DNA from: Myotis daubentonii
Taxonomy: Eukaryota; Chordata; Mammalia; Chiroptera; Vespertilionidae
DNA length: 64,000 nucleotides
NCBI RefSeq assembly: GCF_963259705.1
Contig: NC_081847.1
Location: forward strand, 94,157,464 to 94,221,463
Direction of reading: 5' to 3'
Shown here piece after piece: positions 33,121 to 44,955 of this stretch; positions within the stretch are counted from its first letter, which is position 1; every line of letters begins with the position of its first letter. A program made the position numbers and the translations under genes. The notes beneath the pieces were generated by a model. The model was not told the DNA's origin, did no database searches, and worked only from the letters and a program-made list of their open reading frames with translations.

Positions 33121-33357
33121 TTAAGTGAAGAACTCAGTAAACTAATACACTGACTTCATAGCATGTAGATTATAAATTAATAAAGTCATTATTAAAATTC
33201 AATTGAGATATATGGTTGTCTCAGACATTAGAGTTCGTAGATTCTATCAACAAACATAACGAAGGTCTTAGAAAGTAACCACTGTTCAGAATTGATAACT
33301 ATTCATTCAACAGACTATCAACAGTTCATTCCACAGACATTCAACAGAATGAATGTC

Positions 33358-33500
33358 CTTCCCCCTCCCTTCCTCCCTCCCTCCCTCCTTTCCCCCTTCC
33401 TTCCTTCCTTCCTTCCTTCCTTCCTTCCTTCCTTCCTTCCTTCCTTCCTTCCTTCCTTCCTTCCTTCCTTCTTTCCCTCCCTCTCTCCTTCCCTCACTGT
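33358..33500. repeat. (CTTC)n microsatellite
   Basis: About 100 bases of pure CTTC flanked by CCCT-rich variants. Confidence 0.97.
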
Positions 33501-33800
33501 ATTATAGGACATTTCGAGCACACCTAACTGAGGGTCAGGCATCATGCCAGTGTAGGATACACGTAGGTGAATAAGACCTTCTTTGCTCTAGAAGGCACCG
33601 TTTAGTTGGCAACACTGATGTGTAGACAGATAACCGCCCAGTCCTGTAAGTGGTATAATGTAGGCACATTCTGCATCCCGAGAAAGGGGCACGAGGGTGT
33701 AGCGACTCACGTGCCGGAGCACTTGAGAAGAACTCAGGAGAGCTGAGCAACAGAGGTGACGTGCCAGGGAGAGGGAGGGGCAAGGCTCTGCTCATGAGTA
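33501..33800. mobile_element. Possible L2-like fossil
   Basis: ACTGAGGGTCAGGCATCATGCC, then GTGAATAAGACCTTC and CAGTCCTGTAAGTGG suggest an old L2-type segment. Weak. Confidence 0.3.
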
Positions 33801-34479
33801 AGAAGTGCTTCTAGGGACCAGTACACAGCGCCCCTCTCTTCTGCAGAGCTCTGGACACTGAGAAAGACGAAGCATTCAGGTAGGTTGACATAAAACGATC
33901 AGCTCATAAAATCCGGATTCGTGAAAAGGCTGAGAGATGCAGCCACAATGGACTCTCAGACACTTCACCACGGAACCGGACTTGCTCTCTTAGCAACAGC
34001 AACCGCGAAGCCAGCCTCCTCCATGGCAGCTGCCCGGGGGCCGTTTCAACTTAAACAGACGTTTTTACATTTATTCTCATTAAATGTCAGCCTGTCCCAG
34101 CGATCGCAAGCTTTCTGACTCCAATCAGAAAGCTTTATATTTTTGGTTAAGTTTGATAGACTTGCTCAATCCAAAACTGTGGCATAGGATAGGGGCCTGC
34201 AATTTCCCTTACGCGTAGTCCTCCAAACGGACACAGTGCCGTCAGCGAATGCCTTTTGGCAATCGTTTGTTTAATATGGAGCCTTGACAGGCGCGGGCCC
34301 TGCCTCAGTGCTGTTTCCTGTCCTTTTGGTTGGTATCACTCACCACAGAAGAATCGGGATTTATTTTTTTCAGCATCTCCAGGCCTGCATTCGTGCCTCT
34401 GGCCAGAGGGAGTGACAAGGGCTGGAGTTACCCTCAAATAGTAAATTAGAAAATGATTTTTAAACTAAAACAACTGTTT
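33801..34479. other. Single-copy DNA
   Basis: No recognisable element or gene. Confidence 0.3.
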
Positions 34480-35830
34480 ACAGATACTAGACGACAGGCA
34501 CCAGAGGCCTGTGATCGCTCAGAGAAGGGAAAAATGACGTAAGTTCTACAGTCTCCCCACTGCCGGTCTAGGAACAACTCCTAGGCCATCGGCGTGGGGA
34601 GGGGGACCCCCACTGAGGCTGGTCGCCCTGCTGGTGGAGGAGATGGTACCCAGCGCTGGGGAGGCTGAGCTGCCGGGCCTTGCAAGGCAGAGTTTTAGGA
34701 GGGAAAGGGCCTCGCAGGGTAAGAGCTCAGAGATCTGCAAGAGAGCTCCCTGGGGCTTCACCGCAGACCCAGCTGTGCGGGTGCTGAGCGTACCCCCCAA
34801 GGCTGAGCAAAGAGCCGCCGAGGACTTGTACCCACAGGGGTAGCCAGAGGTCACACAGAAGGAGCCCCATGAGCTCCTGGAGTCAAGGCAACTCAGACCT
34901 ACCCAAGGAAAGATGGGAAACAGACGGGAGGGACCCAGCTGATTTACAAGTCACATAACTCCCCAGACGAAGCCCCAGACTCATTAAAGGGAGAAGCAAC
35001 AATATACAGCCCTCGGCCTGTGAAAATGAACAATGTCCAGCGATAAAAAGCTAATAGATGTCCCCGAAGCAAGAAAGTGCGGCTCCAGACACAATAGGAA
35101 CCGACCAGCCACGGCAGAGATGATGGAATTGGCCAACAGGAATGTGAAAGCAGTTATTATAAAATTATGTCGAATTGTTTATAGGAGAACCCGAACCTAA
35201 TGAGGAGAGAAGTGGAAAATACAATAAAGATGCAAATGGAGCTTCTATAGGCAAAGGCTGCAACATGAGGAATGGAAGTCTGACCAGAGGGGACTCCCAG
35301 CAGAACCGGGCGCCGCGGAAGAAGTCAGCAAACTTGAGAGCACAGCATGAGTCTGTTAGGGACGGAGCAAAGAGAAAACCGCTTAAAAACGAACAGAGCC
35401 GCAGTGACCGTGGAGACGATATCAGGTGCCTTCATATTCGTGCAGTTGAGTCCCCAGAAAGACTGGGGGGCTAGTTTGCTCCCCAAATGGACAGAATATT
35501 ACCAATTCACAGATCAAGCATTTCAATAAACACAAGCAAGACAAACACACGCGCACACACACAAAACACAGCAGAACACGTCTTCATCTGACTGCTGAAA
35601 ACCGATAAAAGAGAAATCTTAGAGGCCAGAGGAGAAAGCACATATTACACACAAAGGGACACAAATTAAAAGTCATGACAGACTTTTCATCAGAAATACA
35701 CAAGCCCAGAGCCACAGAATATTATCTTTAAAGCCCTGACATAGAAAGCAAAGCCCGCGATCTGTCAACATCGGTTTTACTTTTCATTTCCTTAAAAATG
35801 AAAGTATAATGAAAACTTTTTCAGATAAAA
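34480..35830 (+). mobile_element. Old L1/HAL1-type LINE block
   Basis: Phrases such as GCCAACAGGAATGTGAAAGC, GGCAAAGGCTGCAACATGAG and, later, GAGGCCAGAGGAGAAAGCAC with CAGACTTTTCATCAGAAATA match the ORF1 neighbourhood of L1 or HAL1 as I recall. A residual frame at 35175-35474 encodes a Lys/Arg/Asn-rich ORF1-like stretch, broken at both ends. Extent is approximate. Confidence 0.45.
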
Positions 35831-36849
35831 AAAAAAAAACACTGAGAAAACTTCATTACTAGCCAACCTGCACTTTCAAAAAATGGTAAAGAAAAATAAA
35901 TTATTTTTTAGGCAGAAAGAAATACGAGTTAGGAAAAAAAAAAAAAAAGAATGAAGAGCCCAGAAATGGCAAACATGTTGGTAAACATAAAAGATGCTCT
36001 TCCCTCTTTATAAATATCCCTTTAAGAGATCATTGTTTAAACCAAGGGCGACGATAGCGTTCTGTAGGTGAATAAATGATGTAAGTGGAAGGAACGGCGA
36101 CGGAAGGAGAGCAATGGAAGAGACCTGCAGGCCTCGGTTAGTGAGGAGGAGAAAGGCCACAGCTGGGAGGGGGGCTGGGACAGGTGAAGGGTGCGGGGTG
36201 GGAGGCCTGGAGCACCGCTCACACTGTTTATACACGAGGAGCGGCTACCGGCCTCGATGGAGACCCGTGGGAACGCACCTCCCTCAGTGCGGACCGCCCA
36301 GCCCTTTTCCGTCCACAGATCTCAGCCACGGCCACGGCCCGCGACGCCTTTCGTGCTCGTGCCATGGAACCGTTTCTCCCCGGACGCCCTCCCGGGGAGG
36401 AGGGGACAGCCCGCGGGTCCTGGGTCCCCGCAGCACACTTGGCCTTAGGGTTGGCACCCAGCGCTCACAGCCGCCCCCCCATCAGCACCCCATCCAGACT
36501 GTCTTCCCCGCGAGGCACAGCGATCCCAGGAGCCGTTCCTAGTCATGGAAACGTGCTCTCCAGGGCACGGTCCCCGAACTCCACGTCTGCAGGAAGGAAG
36601 CGTCATCCTGCTTGGCGTTCAGGTTCTTGTTACTGTTCTGGAGCCATTTGCTCAGGCCTCCAGCTCCCCCTGGGGGGTGGCCTTTGGCGGGCCTTCCTGC
36701 TGGAAGCGCCTCTTCTCTCTCTGAACTCTCGGTGTGCTTTGTCTCAGGGCTCTGCACACACACCTCTCCCCTCCCCATTTCCCTTTCGATTCCCGAGGGC
36801 AGTGTCTATAGCTAATTACAATAATAACGATAGCAGTAGCTCTAATTAG
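35831..36849. other. Single-copy DNA, A runs then GC-rich
   Basis: Two A homopolymers lie at about 35828-35840 and 35934-35948; 36.1-36.7 kb is GC-rich with long chance frames on both strands. Confidence 0.3.
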
Positions 36850-37040
36850 TCAACGTCTAGTATGTGCAAGGCATTCTCTCAAGACCTGTCCCCATATTTA
36901 GTTAGTTGATCATGACCCAACCCTGAGATGTGGGGACTGTCATCCCCATTTCACAGATCAGGAAACTGAGGCCTCGTTCCTTGTCTGTGCTCCTGGAGCC
37001 ATCAAGGGGGTGGTGATAAGGCTTGAACCAGCTCTTTCTG
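36850..37040 (-). mobile_element. MIR
   Basis: TAGTATGTGCAAGGCATTC followed by TCATCCCCATTTCACAGATC and AGGAAACTGAGGCC, the reverse complement MIR core. Confidence 0.7.
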
Positions 37041-37069
37041 TCCCTGTTTTCCCACTTCCCAGTATGGCT

Positions 37070-37155
37070 GCAGCCCTGGCTCATTCATCTCTGTATTCCT
37101 CCTGGCGCTTAGAACGTAGTAGGCACTTCGTTAATGTTGGTTAACAAATATATTC
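37070..37155 (-). mobile_element. L2 3' tip
   Basis: CCTGGCGCTTAGAACGTAGT with AGGCACTTCGTTAATGTTGG, the reverse complement L2 3' end. Confidence 0.5.
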
Positions 37156-37227
37156 GGTCATGTGTGGGATGAATTTTAATAGGTGACTCTGGCAGATGCA
37201 GTTCTGGGCCACAGGGATGCATCTTTA

Positions 37228-37452
37228 AAAAACATTTTTTAAAATATACTTTATTGATTTTTTACAGAGAGGAAGGGAGAGGGATAGAGAGTTAGAAACA
37301 TCGATGAGAGAGAAACATCGATCAGCTGCCTCCCTCACACCTCCCACTGGGGATGTGCCCGCAACCCAGGTACATGCCCTTGACAAAAGCGAACCTGGGA
37401 CCTTTCAGTTCGCAGGCCGACGCTCTATCCACTGAGCCAAACCGGTTAGGAC
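37228..37452 (-). mobile_element. Ves SINE, second head subtype
   Basis: Tail AAAATATACTTTATTGATTT, body with a duplicated AACATCGAT motif, head ending CTATCCACTGAGCCAAACCG. Same subtype as the copy at 15.2 kb. It is followed by a T-rich run. Confidence 0.92.
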
Positions 37453-37490
37453 CATTTTTTTTTTTTTTTTAAAGAATAAAAAGTCCTACT

Positions 37491-37645
37491 TAAGCCCTGG
37501 ACAGCCGCCTGGTGGTTGGAGCCTTGCTGTACACCAAAAGGTTGGGGGTTGGATTCCCTGTCAGGGCACACACTTGGGTTGCGGGTTGATCCCTGGTCTG
37601 GGTGCATATGGGAGGCAACTAGTCAATGTTTCTCTGTCACCTTGA

Positions 37646-37705
<60 letters not shown>

Positions 37706-37732
37706 CTTCACTCTCTGAAATCAATTAAAAAG
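37491..37732 (+). mobile_element. Diverged Ves-related SINE with long (CT)n
   Basis: The head reads GCCTGGTGGTTGGAGCCTTG and the B box is GGTTGGATTCC. Body GTCAGGGCACACACTTGGG. The usual short CT run has expanded to about 25 CT dinucleotides (37652-37700). Tail ATCAATTAAAAAGCATG. It sits head-to-head beside the preceding SINE. Confidence 0.8.
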
Positions 37733-40337
37733 CATGTCCTCTAGTGAGGATTTCTAAAAAGTTATATTCAAGCCAGGGACGGAGGAGATATTTTCCAGTC
37801 CCCTCGAATCACGGGCGCCTCTGCCTAGACCTGACTTGGAGCCCATTGATGAGGTGGCGACACACCATCTGCCTGCAAGGGGCCCTGGAAGTTCCAGCTT
37901 CCTGTCTGAGCCCCAGGCAGCAGGCTCAGCACAGTGCACAGATCTGTGCCTTTGAGTTCAAATGTTTTTTAAAGTGTAAATTTGGAAGAGGAAAAAAAAC
38001 CCTGGGCATGAGGTCATAAAATGGCTCCTAATGTGATATAAATGCGATGCGATATAAATGCAGTGCAATGCATCATCATTAGCCCCTGTCAGGGAGGAAA
38101 GTAATGAGTCATCCTAAAACGTCTTTGATTCCACCGGGCGTGTTTATTTATTCTGCTTTAAGAACTCAGCTTTGGTATTTAAATGGACACAGTTTATGGA
38201 TCTATTATTAATGACGCCATTAAACTCTTCAGGCTGACCAGAGTCCACCTTCTGTCTCGATTTGGTTCCTCTTACTTACACTTTAGAGAAGTTGTGGCCT
38301 GTCTTTTTTTAAGCCGGCATGGACAAGCATTTAGCCAACGGCACTGTTTCAGGGTTTTCATCTGTTATGAAAAGCAAACTTTTAGCCCTTTGCTGCTTCT
38401 ACACAGATAGTGCTGCTTGGAAATATATTTAATCAGTTTCTCACCATTTTCAACATTCAACCTTGAATTAAAAACCAATAATCACATCACTGCAATAATC
38501 AACATTTCTTGTTCCAAAGGATCTTTCAGAGTTTTAGAATCTGAACTGAAGTTTTCCATGAATATGAATTGCGGGTAATCTTAACAAGACTTCTTTCTCT
38601 AATTGGGAAATTTAATTTGATTAAAATGCCAATTCTACGCATATATTTATTTCCATTTGAACCTGTAAATGGTCTAAAAATGATCCCAGAATGTTAAATG
38701 AGGTCATAATGAGTTTCCTCTGGTAGAGCAAGGCTACACGAATTAGTATTGTAACATTGCAATTCACAGCCACCTCAACTGGGTTGAGCTTTGCCCAAAT
38801 CTTTCTTTTTGCTTTTGAAAAATGCAAAAATAACCAAGGAAAAGTAGAGCCAGGGACAAAAGCACCCTGGGAACTAGAGAGATTGCATTGTCCCAATTTC
38901 TTTTTCTTTAATTAAGGCAAAGTGCTTTCCCCAGGGAAAAAAATATACAGAAAAGAATTTCTTTGCATATTTTTTTGACCCCCAAGTGGAAAAAAGGTCG
39001 GTAGGTCCCACTCACCATCTACTTCTCACAAGTCCTTCCCATTTTCCACAGCTACGCACGCACGGACACATGTCTCTGCAGACCTCAGGCGTACGGCAGA
39101 GTAGTTCCTCGCATGTGTGGGGTCCACTGTGCTGGGTAACGTGTTTATCCCTCTATGACTGTCATCCTGGCTACGGCTAGAAACACATCACAGCCCTGCA
39201 CGTATGACATTCAACTTATCACAGGCCCCCTTTCATGTTTAATAACATGTACTTGGGGAGGACGCTGAGCATAAAAGAAATGCCTACAAGTAGACTGGGT
39301 GTTTCTTATGAAGTACGTGGTCAGATTTTACCGTAAGAAGAAGCAAACATTTTCTGAAAAGCACGAAGGATTCCGGTCTCCTGTGTAAGCCCAGGCTCCC
39401 CAGGTGACTGACCGTGGACAGGGCACGTGTTTTCTATGAGCCCCTGTTTTCTCATTTGTAAAATGAGGAGGTTCCGCTTCGTTATGTGTTGGTTACCCCA
39501 TCCTAGATGAGGGGAGTCATCTTTTTTAAAAGCTACTAGAGCACAACATAGACCCATGGAGTATTTAGGCTTTGTAAGTTCTACCTATTGGCCTTTTGGA
39601 ATTATGGTAATGGAGAAGCAAAATGGTTTCAGTGATTCCTCTTAAGGATGTAGTCCTAATATAGGGCTCTGACATACTTTTATTATTGATCCAGTGCTTT
39701 TACCATGCGATTTTGCTAACATAAGGGATATTAAAAGAGTGATTAGGGAGATACAGAGCGGCCACAAAGTCCCCCTGTTTAAGATTGTGTCCTGGGCTAA
39801 TAATTAATAATTAAAGCTCCCAGAGACCGGCTTAATATAGTGCAATAGCTCACTCCCAATGACACTGTTGTCTACATTTGCCCACTCTGGGTGCCAGAAT
39901 TCTGATATTAATTACCAGGTTGAGTTGGTCTCGTTTACTTATCTATATTTCTGCAGCCAATTTATTGTGTCGAATAATGGAGAAATGCTAAGGATGAGGA
40001 AGTAACAATAGTATTTGGATTTTGGAATGACACAGCATATCGTAAAACACCTTTCCCAGGTAGAATGGCATTGAAGCCTCGCGCCTGTTTGGTGCCGTTT
40101 CTGTTTACACTGTCGGTGGAGCATCTTCTGGGCGAGAACAGCTTCTCGGGTCAGAGCACTGTGCTGCCCTTTCCCTGCTCATGTTGTGTCTCCCAAGGAT
40201 TTCATCCCCATTTTGTGAAGGAAACGTTAACACAACCAACACTAAGTTCTGGCGGCCACAGCGAAATGAGTAGTAGCTGCACTAGCCCTGCATGTGCATC
40301 CCTTACACAACGCAGAGAGCACTGTCAGCCACCTACC

Positions 40338-40340
<3 letters not shown>
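37733..40340. other. AT-rich single-copy DNA, several enhancer-like islands
   Basis: The stretch 38.0-38.9 kb and especially 39770-39930 (CTAATAATTAATAATTAAAG; ATATTAATTACCAGG) is unique, AT-rich and holds homeodomain-type cores. No element termini seen. A conserved-element origin is plausible but unverified. Confidence 0.3.

Positions 40341-40376
<36 letters not shown>
40341..40376 (-). repeat. Pure T36 tract
   Basis: Thirty-six uninterrupted T residues. Long pure tracts usually mark the poly(A) tail of a young minus-strand retro-insertion, yet no SINE body lies at either side. See findings. Confidence 0.95.
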
Positions 40377-40377
<1 letters not shown>

Positions 40378-41180
40378 TACAGCACATGCTAGCTTATTTT
40401 ATCTTTACATTGAAAACTGACACCGATGAAGAAATCCATGGGCGGCCCAAATGATTTGAATAGAGATAGGAACCACTTCCACGAAGAAGCAGACACAAGA
40501 ACAACGGCCAGACAGTAATGTTTCCATTCGTTAACAGCACCCAGTGAGCTCTGACTATACGTGAAGGCGCCACGATGGGGGAGGCCCTGCCCCCCGCCTC
40601 GGCCTCCCTGGTACCTCGCTTTCCAAGATCCTCCCACGGGGTGAGAGGGGAGTGTGGATTCCTCCTCTCAGGCCTGTGACAGGCCCAGAAGACCCGGCTC
40701 TCCCCGCGCTCCTGAACATGGAGAAGGAATATACATCTTCTGTTAACTTTCCCACAATGGAGACGGTCGCAAATGCCCATGCAATCACCAGCTTCTGGCT
40801 TCAAGAGCTGGGAGAGAGATCTTCGAAGGGACTAGTTCCTAACGCAGCCCTACAACACTCCTGCTCAGGACATGTGAGAGGAGTTACTCCTGCAGGGAGC
40901 CACGTATGTGGCTGGACAACGCTACTCACTGAACCGCCCGAACTCTACCTCCATTTCATTTCATGGCCGGTAGTAGCTCTTCCCGTGAAGTAGCACCGAT
41001 GGAGTCAGGCTTACGTCCATGCGCTTGCTTTTCAGATCCTGAGCCGTTGCTACTGGTGCTCCCTTCCCTTCTTCAGGGCTCCCCGGAGTCAGTTTTTAGT
41101 TCTTTATCCGAATCAGTCCCCTGGATGCGCCGCACCTTGTGCATGTCCCTCTCGAGGGTTCACTTTGACCAGCGAAGAAA
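40377..41180. other. Sequence adjoining the T36 tract, unidentified
   Basis: Moderately GC-rich. A minus-strand frame (40394-40804, 136 codons) has no recognisable domain. It could be the body of a minus-strand retrocopy, but no matching target duplication was found. Confidence 0.25.
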
Positions 41181-41189
41181 ACAATGAGG

Positions 41190-41335
41190 CCGTAACATCC
41201 CAGAATGTGGCCACGCTTTTTCTCTGAAGACAACCTAAAATCGAATTAGTCCTTCCAGTTGCTGTAACATATTGTTGGTTCATAATGAGCTTATTGTCTA
41301 ACGCAACCTCTAAATCTTTTTCACATGAAACATTT
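41190..41335 (-). mobile_element. Ancient CR1/L3-type LINE, reverse-transcriptase C-terminal fragment
   Basis: On the minus strand a frame reads KDLEVALDNKLIMNQQ and continues to NSILGCLQRK. This resembles the stretch following the catalytic domain in CR1/L3 reverse transcriptases. It loses similarity after ~45 residues. Family assignment is from recollection of that motif. Confidence 0.45.
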
Positions 41336-41446
41336 GTCTATAAATGTGGTCTAGCCCCATCTTTAATTTAGGAGATTAATTGTTTTAAATTAAGTCCAGG
41401 ACTTTCAATATATTATTTAATCTTGCCCTTTAAAGCATTGCTTTAG

Positions 41447-41448
<2 letters not shown>

Positions 41449-41488
<40 letters not shown>
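41449..41488. repeat. (GT)n microsatellite
   Basis: About 20 GT units, followed by ATGTACATGTATGTGTA variants. Confidence 0.97.
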
Positions 41489-41492
<4 letters not shown>

Positions 41493-41676
41493 ACATGTAT
41501 GTGTACTTGTTTGCTGTATTTTGCCTGCACCGAATTTCTTTGGAGAACAACTTCTTCCCTGCTCTTAGCCTTGGGCTCTGAGTGGATGTGTCCCCCAAAC
41601 GTGGACAATCAGTGACGGGCACATGCTCCAAGCTGGGGCCATAGCTCAAACGTAGGACTTTGACTAGGACTCTTCA

Positions 41677-41932
41677 GCATTGCAGTAGCCAGGATGGATT
41701 TAATAAGAGTAAAAACAGAAAGGGTATGAAATAATTTAAATAGCATCAACATTGGATTGAACTTGTCGGCATTTTACAGCTATTCACTCACTCCCAATTA
41801 TTAAGCACCTACTGTGTGCTTCCTCATACCAACACAGATTTGAGTTAATTTAAAATTAGTAACAATACAACTTGATATCGTAATGCTCTAAGTAGAGTTA
41901 AATAAGCATTCCCTAACCTCCATTTATTTTTT
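41677..41932 (+). repeat. Local direct duplication, copy A
   Basis: Shares its whole ~255 bases with 43377-43631 in the same orientation, at roughly 85-88% identity by eye (starts GCATTGCAGTAGCCAGGATG; ends CATTTATTTTTT). An old MIR/L2-like phrase (TATTAAGCACCTACTGTGTG) is part of the unit, so the duplication happened after that repeat inserted. Confidence 0.9.
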
Positions 41933-42509
41933 AGCCTGAAATGAAGCAAACACAGAGGAAAGCATAGCCAAACGTAGAGTTTCTGAAGCTTAATTGCATT
42001 ATTGGAACAACTCATCCAACTGTGCTTGAAATAATTTACCTCCCGGACAATCTATTTTCTGAGGTTACTTTAACTGGGCTTCTGTCCCTTGCAATCAGGA
42101 GTCCTGACAAATATATGGGCTTTAGTTAACTCTCCCAGCATTGTGTCTTCCTTACGTTAATTATGTGCTACGTTTTCGCCTGTTGAGCAGGATGGGATTC
42201 TCCCCATGCCATCAATTCATACTTTTTAGTTGTTCAAATAACTGTGAACTAACTTACCTTTTGCCTCTTTCCATAGATATTTTATCCTTTTGTGTACAAG
42301 GAAAGATCAGGGCTTTTTCAAGCCCTTTGCGAAAATCTAGTGACTATTCCTTGGACATACTCACAATCTAGTTCTGAGCAACTTGATTAAGTCAGAGCGC
42401 ATCAATATGTCCTTGGCGTCCCCCCTTGGTTCTAAACCACCATATTCCTTCCTCCAAGTTTACAAACCACGAATTTACGAATTCCGACTAGATTTCCCCA
42501 AGATTCACT
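41933..42509. other. AT-rich single-copy DNA
   Basis: No recognised element. Confidence 0.3.
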
Positions 42510-42517
42510 TACTAGAT

Positions 42518-42731
42518 CAGGGGTGGGCAAACTTTTTGATTCGAGGGCCACAATGGGTTCTTAAACTGGACCGGAGGGCCGGAACAAAAGCATGGATGGA
42601 GTGTTTGTGTGAACTAATATAAATTCAAAGTAAACATCATTACATAAAAGGGTACAGTCTTTTTTTCCAATAGTTTTATTCATTTCAAACGGGCCAGATC
42701 CGGCCCGCGGGCTGTAGTTTGCCCACAGCTG
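42518..42731 (+). mobile_element. Non-autonomous hAT element (214 bp)
   Basis: Ends CAGGGGTGGGCAAACT and AGTTTGCCCACAGCTG form an imperfect inverted repeat. The 8-base duplication TACTAGAT (42510-42517 and 42732-42739) is exact. The interior has no coding frame. Confidence 0.95.
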
Positions 42732-42739
42732 TACTAGAT

Positions 42740-43376
42740 AGTAAGTGCATGTTTTAAGCCTTCTTTTGGTAAATTAGTACAATATCTCCCCATCCTCAAC
42801 CTGGTGGCTTTTCTCCCACTAAAAAGAAACCCTCAACGAGGGTGAGATGTAGCGGCCGAGCATTCTTAGAGAGCACCGGGGATTCTCAGCACCTGGCGCG
42901 TGAACTTTCATAGCTTTTAACTGAGCATTTACAGTCCTTCTTGTTATGACTCTTCTGCCGTTTGTCGAGCGGGCACATGTCCTTTGATGGAGAAGAAAAG
43001 CAGTGAACGCCACAGCTCTGTCCTGCAGAAGTGTCGCCCTTACGCCCTCTCCCCTGAGCGGTCGCCTTCTCTCCACTCCTTCCAGCTTTACAAACCAGGC
43101 TCTGAACATCTCTGCTCTTTTCACCATCCCAGCCTGAGCTGTGGCCTCCCTGATTGCTATGGTTCACTGTAATACTTTGTCTTGGTCATGGGCTTTGCCA
43201 CTATTTCTTTTGAGAATACTCTTAAAAAAACACTTTCATTTGGGAATTCCCTGTATAGGCATGTTGACTCTTTTTTCTTTTTTTAGATATCTACACACAT
43301 TTTTATTTGTCATTGGTAGCATTTGTGATGGTATCATCAGATTCATTTAAAAATAAGAAGACGCTTTCACTTCTGA
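42740..43376. other. Single-copy DNA
   Basis: Spacer between the hAT element and the second copy of the direct duplication. No gene recognised. Confidence 0.3.
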
Positions 43377-43631
43377 GCATTGCAGTAGCCAGGATGGATT
43401 TAATAAGAGTGAAAACCGAAGGGTGTGAAATAATTTAAACAACATTGACATTGGACTGCACTTGTCAGCATTTTTTCAGCCACTCACTCCCTCTCATTTA
43501 TTAAGCACCTACTATGTGCTTCCTCATACCAACCCAGATTTGAGTTAATTTAAATGTAGGCACAACGCAACTTGATATCTTAACACCCTAATGAAGTTAA
43601 ATAAGCATGCTCTACCTCCCATTTATTTTTT
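43377..43631 (+). repeat. Local direct duplication, copy B
   Basis: Second copy of the unit at 41677-41932, about 1.7 kb away; small indels and substitutions are spread evenly. Confidence 0.9.
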
Positions 43632-44449
43632 CACAGTTTTCATTCATTTTACAAACCTTCCCTAGATCTATTAAACTTGACTGTGTTTGAATTGATTCAG
43701 TGCACCATTAGGCTGTTTCTGCTACACATGTGGAGTCAGGTTATTGAATGGCTTTCTAAACTTGAATGATGAGGCTGTGCCCAAATCTAGCATCCGCTCG
43801 CCAAATGCGTTCGGTGGCTGGCACTCAAGTCATGATGTAACCGGGATTGTATCTCGGGAGGAAACTTAAAACCACCCCGTTCAGTCCCCTCTTCCTGAGG
43901 CCAAGCACACGGAAGGTCTGAGAAGTTGAGTAATCTGTCCAGGAACCTGAAAGGGTGTGAGCCAATGGCTCTAGAAGTTAGGACTTCCCCCTGCGTAGAC
44001 GGAGGCTCACGCCTCCCTCCATCTCTTCTCAGTGTCTACGTGGTAATGACTGAGCACGTCCTTTTGGCGTTGTTCTGGCCAGTGCCGCCAGCCCCTGTTT
44101 TGTGGTGGGCACTGGGTTTTAGCAAATGCGTGGCTGGGATGACCAGGGGCTAAAAGCTAGAAGGCTGGAGAGTGGCTTTCTCACCTAATTTGCTTTGCCA
44201 ACTGTCTCTTCATAAACGCGAAGAAAGGAGATGGCTTTTTGGATATTGACGTATGGACGATGGTGAGGATATTGATTTTACTAAGATGACACCGATTTGT
44301 TGCCAGGAACTTGAGGAATGTTTGGGGCCCCGATGCAGGAGACCAGGAGAGGAATGCTAAAGCTGCTGGTGCCTTTTGGAGGGGAGCAGTGTGGCCGTGG
44401 CTGCCCACGAGAATGAGCCTTTAGAACGTCTCCCCTCCACCTCCTCCAC
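43632..44449. other. Single-copy DNA
   Basis: No element ends recognised; a CCACCTCCT run precedes the inverted-duplication arm. Confidence 0.3.
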
Positions 44450-44897
44450 CTCCTCCACCCCCACCCCCACTGCTCCGCCCCGTGACCAGGGCAATGCCGC
44501 CATCGGCTTTCTAACCAGAGCCTGGGAGGAGAGGAAACAGCGTTTTGTCACATTTCAACATCAATCCAAGAGACTTTGTGCTGAGATGCCCTTGGCCCTG
44601 AGGAGAGAGAAAGGACTGGGGTTCTGTGCAGGTTTAGCCACATCGACCTCACTGGAGTGAGGAGAGCCGTCCAGGGAGCAGGTTAGAACCTCACTTGAAA
44701 ATGGTGCTGAAAAGAGAGAGCCCTGCCCCAGCCCCCTCCCCCCCTCCCGCCCCCTGTCGGTGGGAGACACGCATGGGCCTGACTCTGAGGCGCATTTTCT
44801 TGACTCCAATGAAGTTGGCATTTATACGACCAAGAGGTACGGACTCCGCAGCCCAGCACCCAGTCCCGCCTGGCCTTTGTCAGCAGCGACTGCCCCG
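44450..44897 (+). repeat. Inverted duplication, left arm
   Basis: Reverse-complement match to 47132-47554 at roughly 90% identity or better by eye, extending from CACCCCCACTGCTCCGCCCC to CAGCCCAGCACCCAG and the following GACTGCCC. A frame fragment ending EMPLALRREKGLGFCAGLAT followed by STSLE and a stop is shared by both arms. Confidence 0.9.
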
Positions 44898-44955
44898 GAG
44901 GAGGAGGGGGAGGAGGGGGAGTGGGAGGAAGAGGAGGAGGAGGAAGAGAGGAGGA
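44898..44955. repeat. (GGA)n-rich tract
   Basis: GGAGGAGGAGGGGGAGG and similar units directly beside the left arm; gives poly-Glu frames. Confidence 0.85.

Noticed and set aside
41449..41488. CRISPR-like or other structured array among short repeats
   Set aside because: All tandem arrays here are simple microsatellites or minisatellites without spacers, and the sequence is from a vertebrate.
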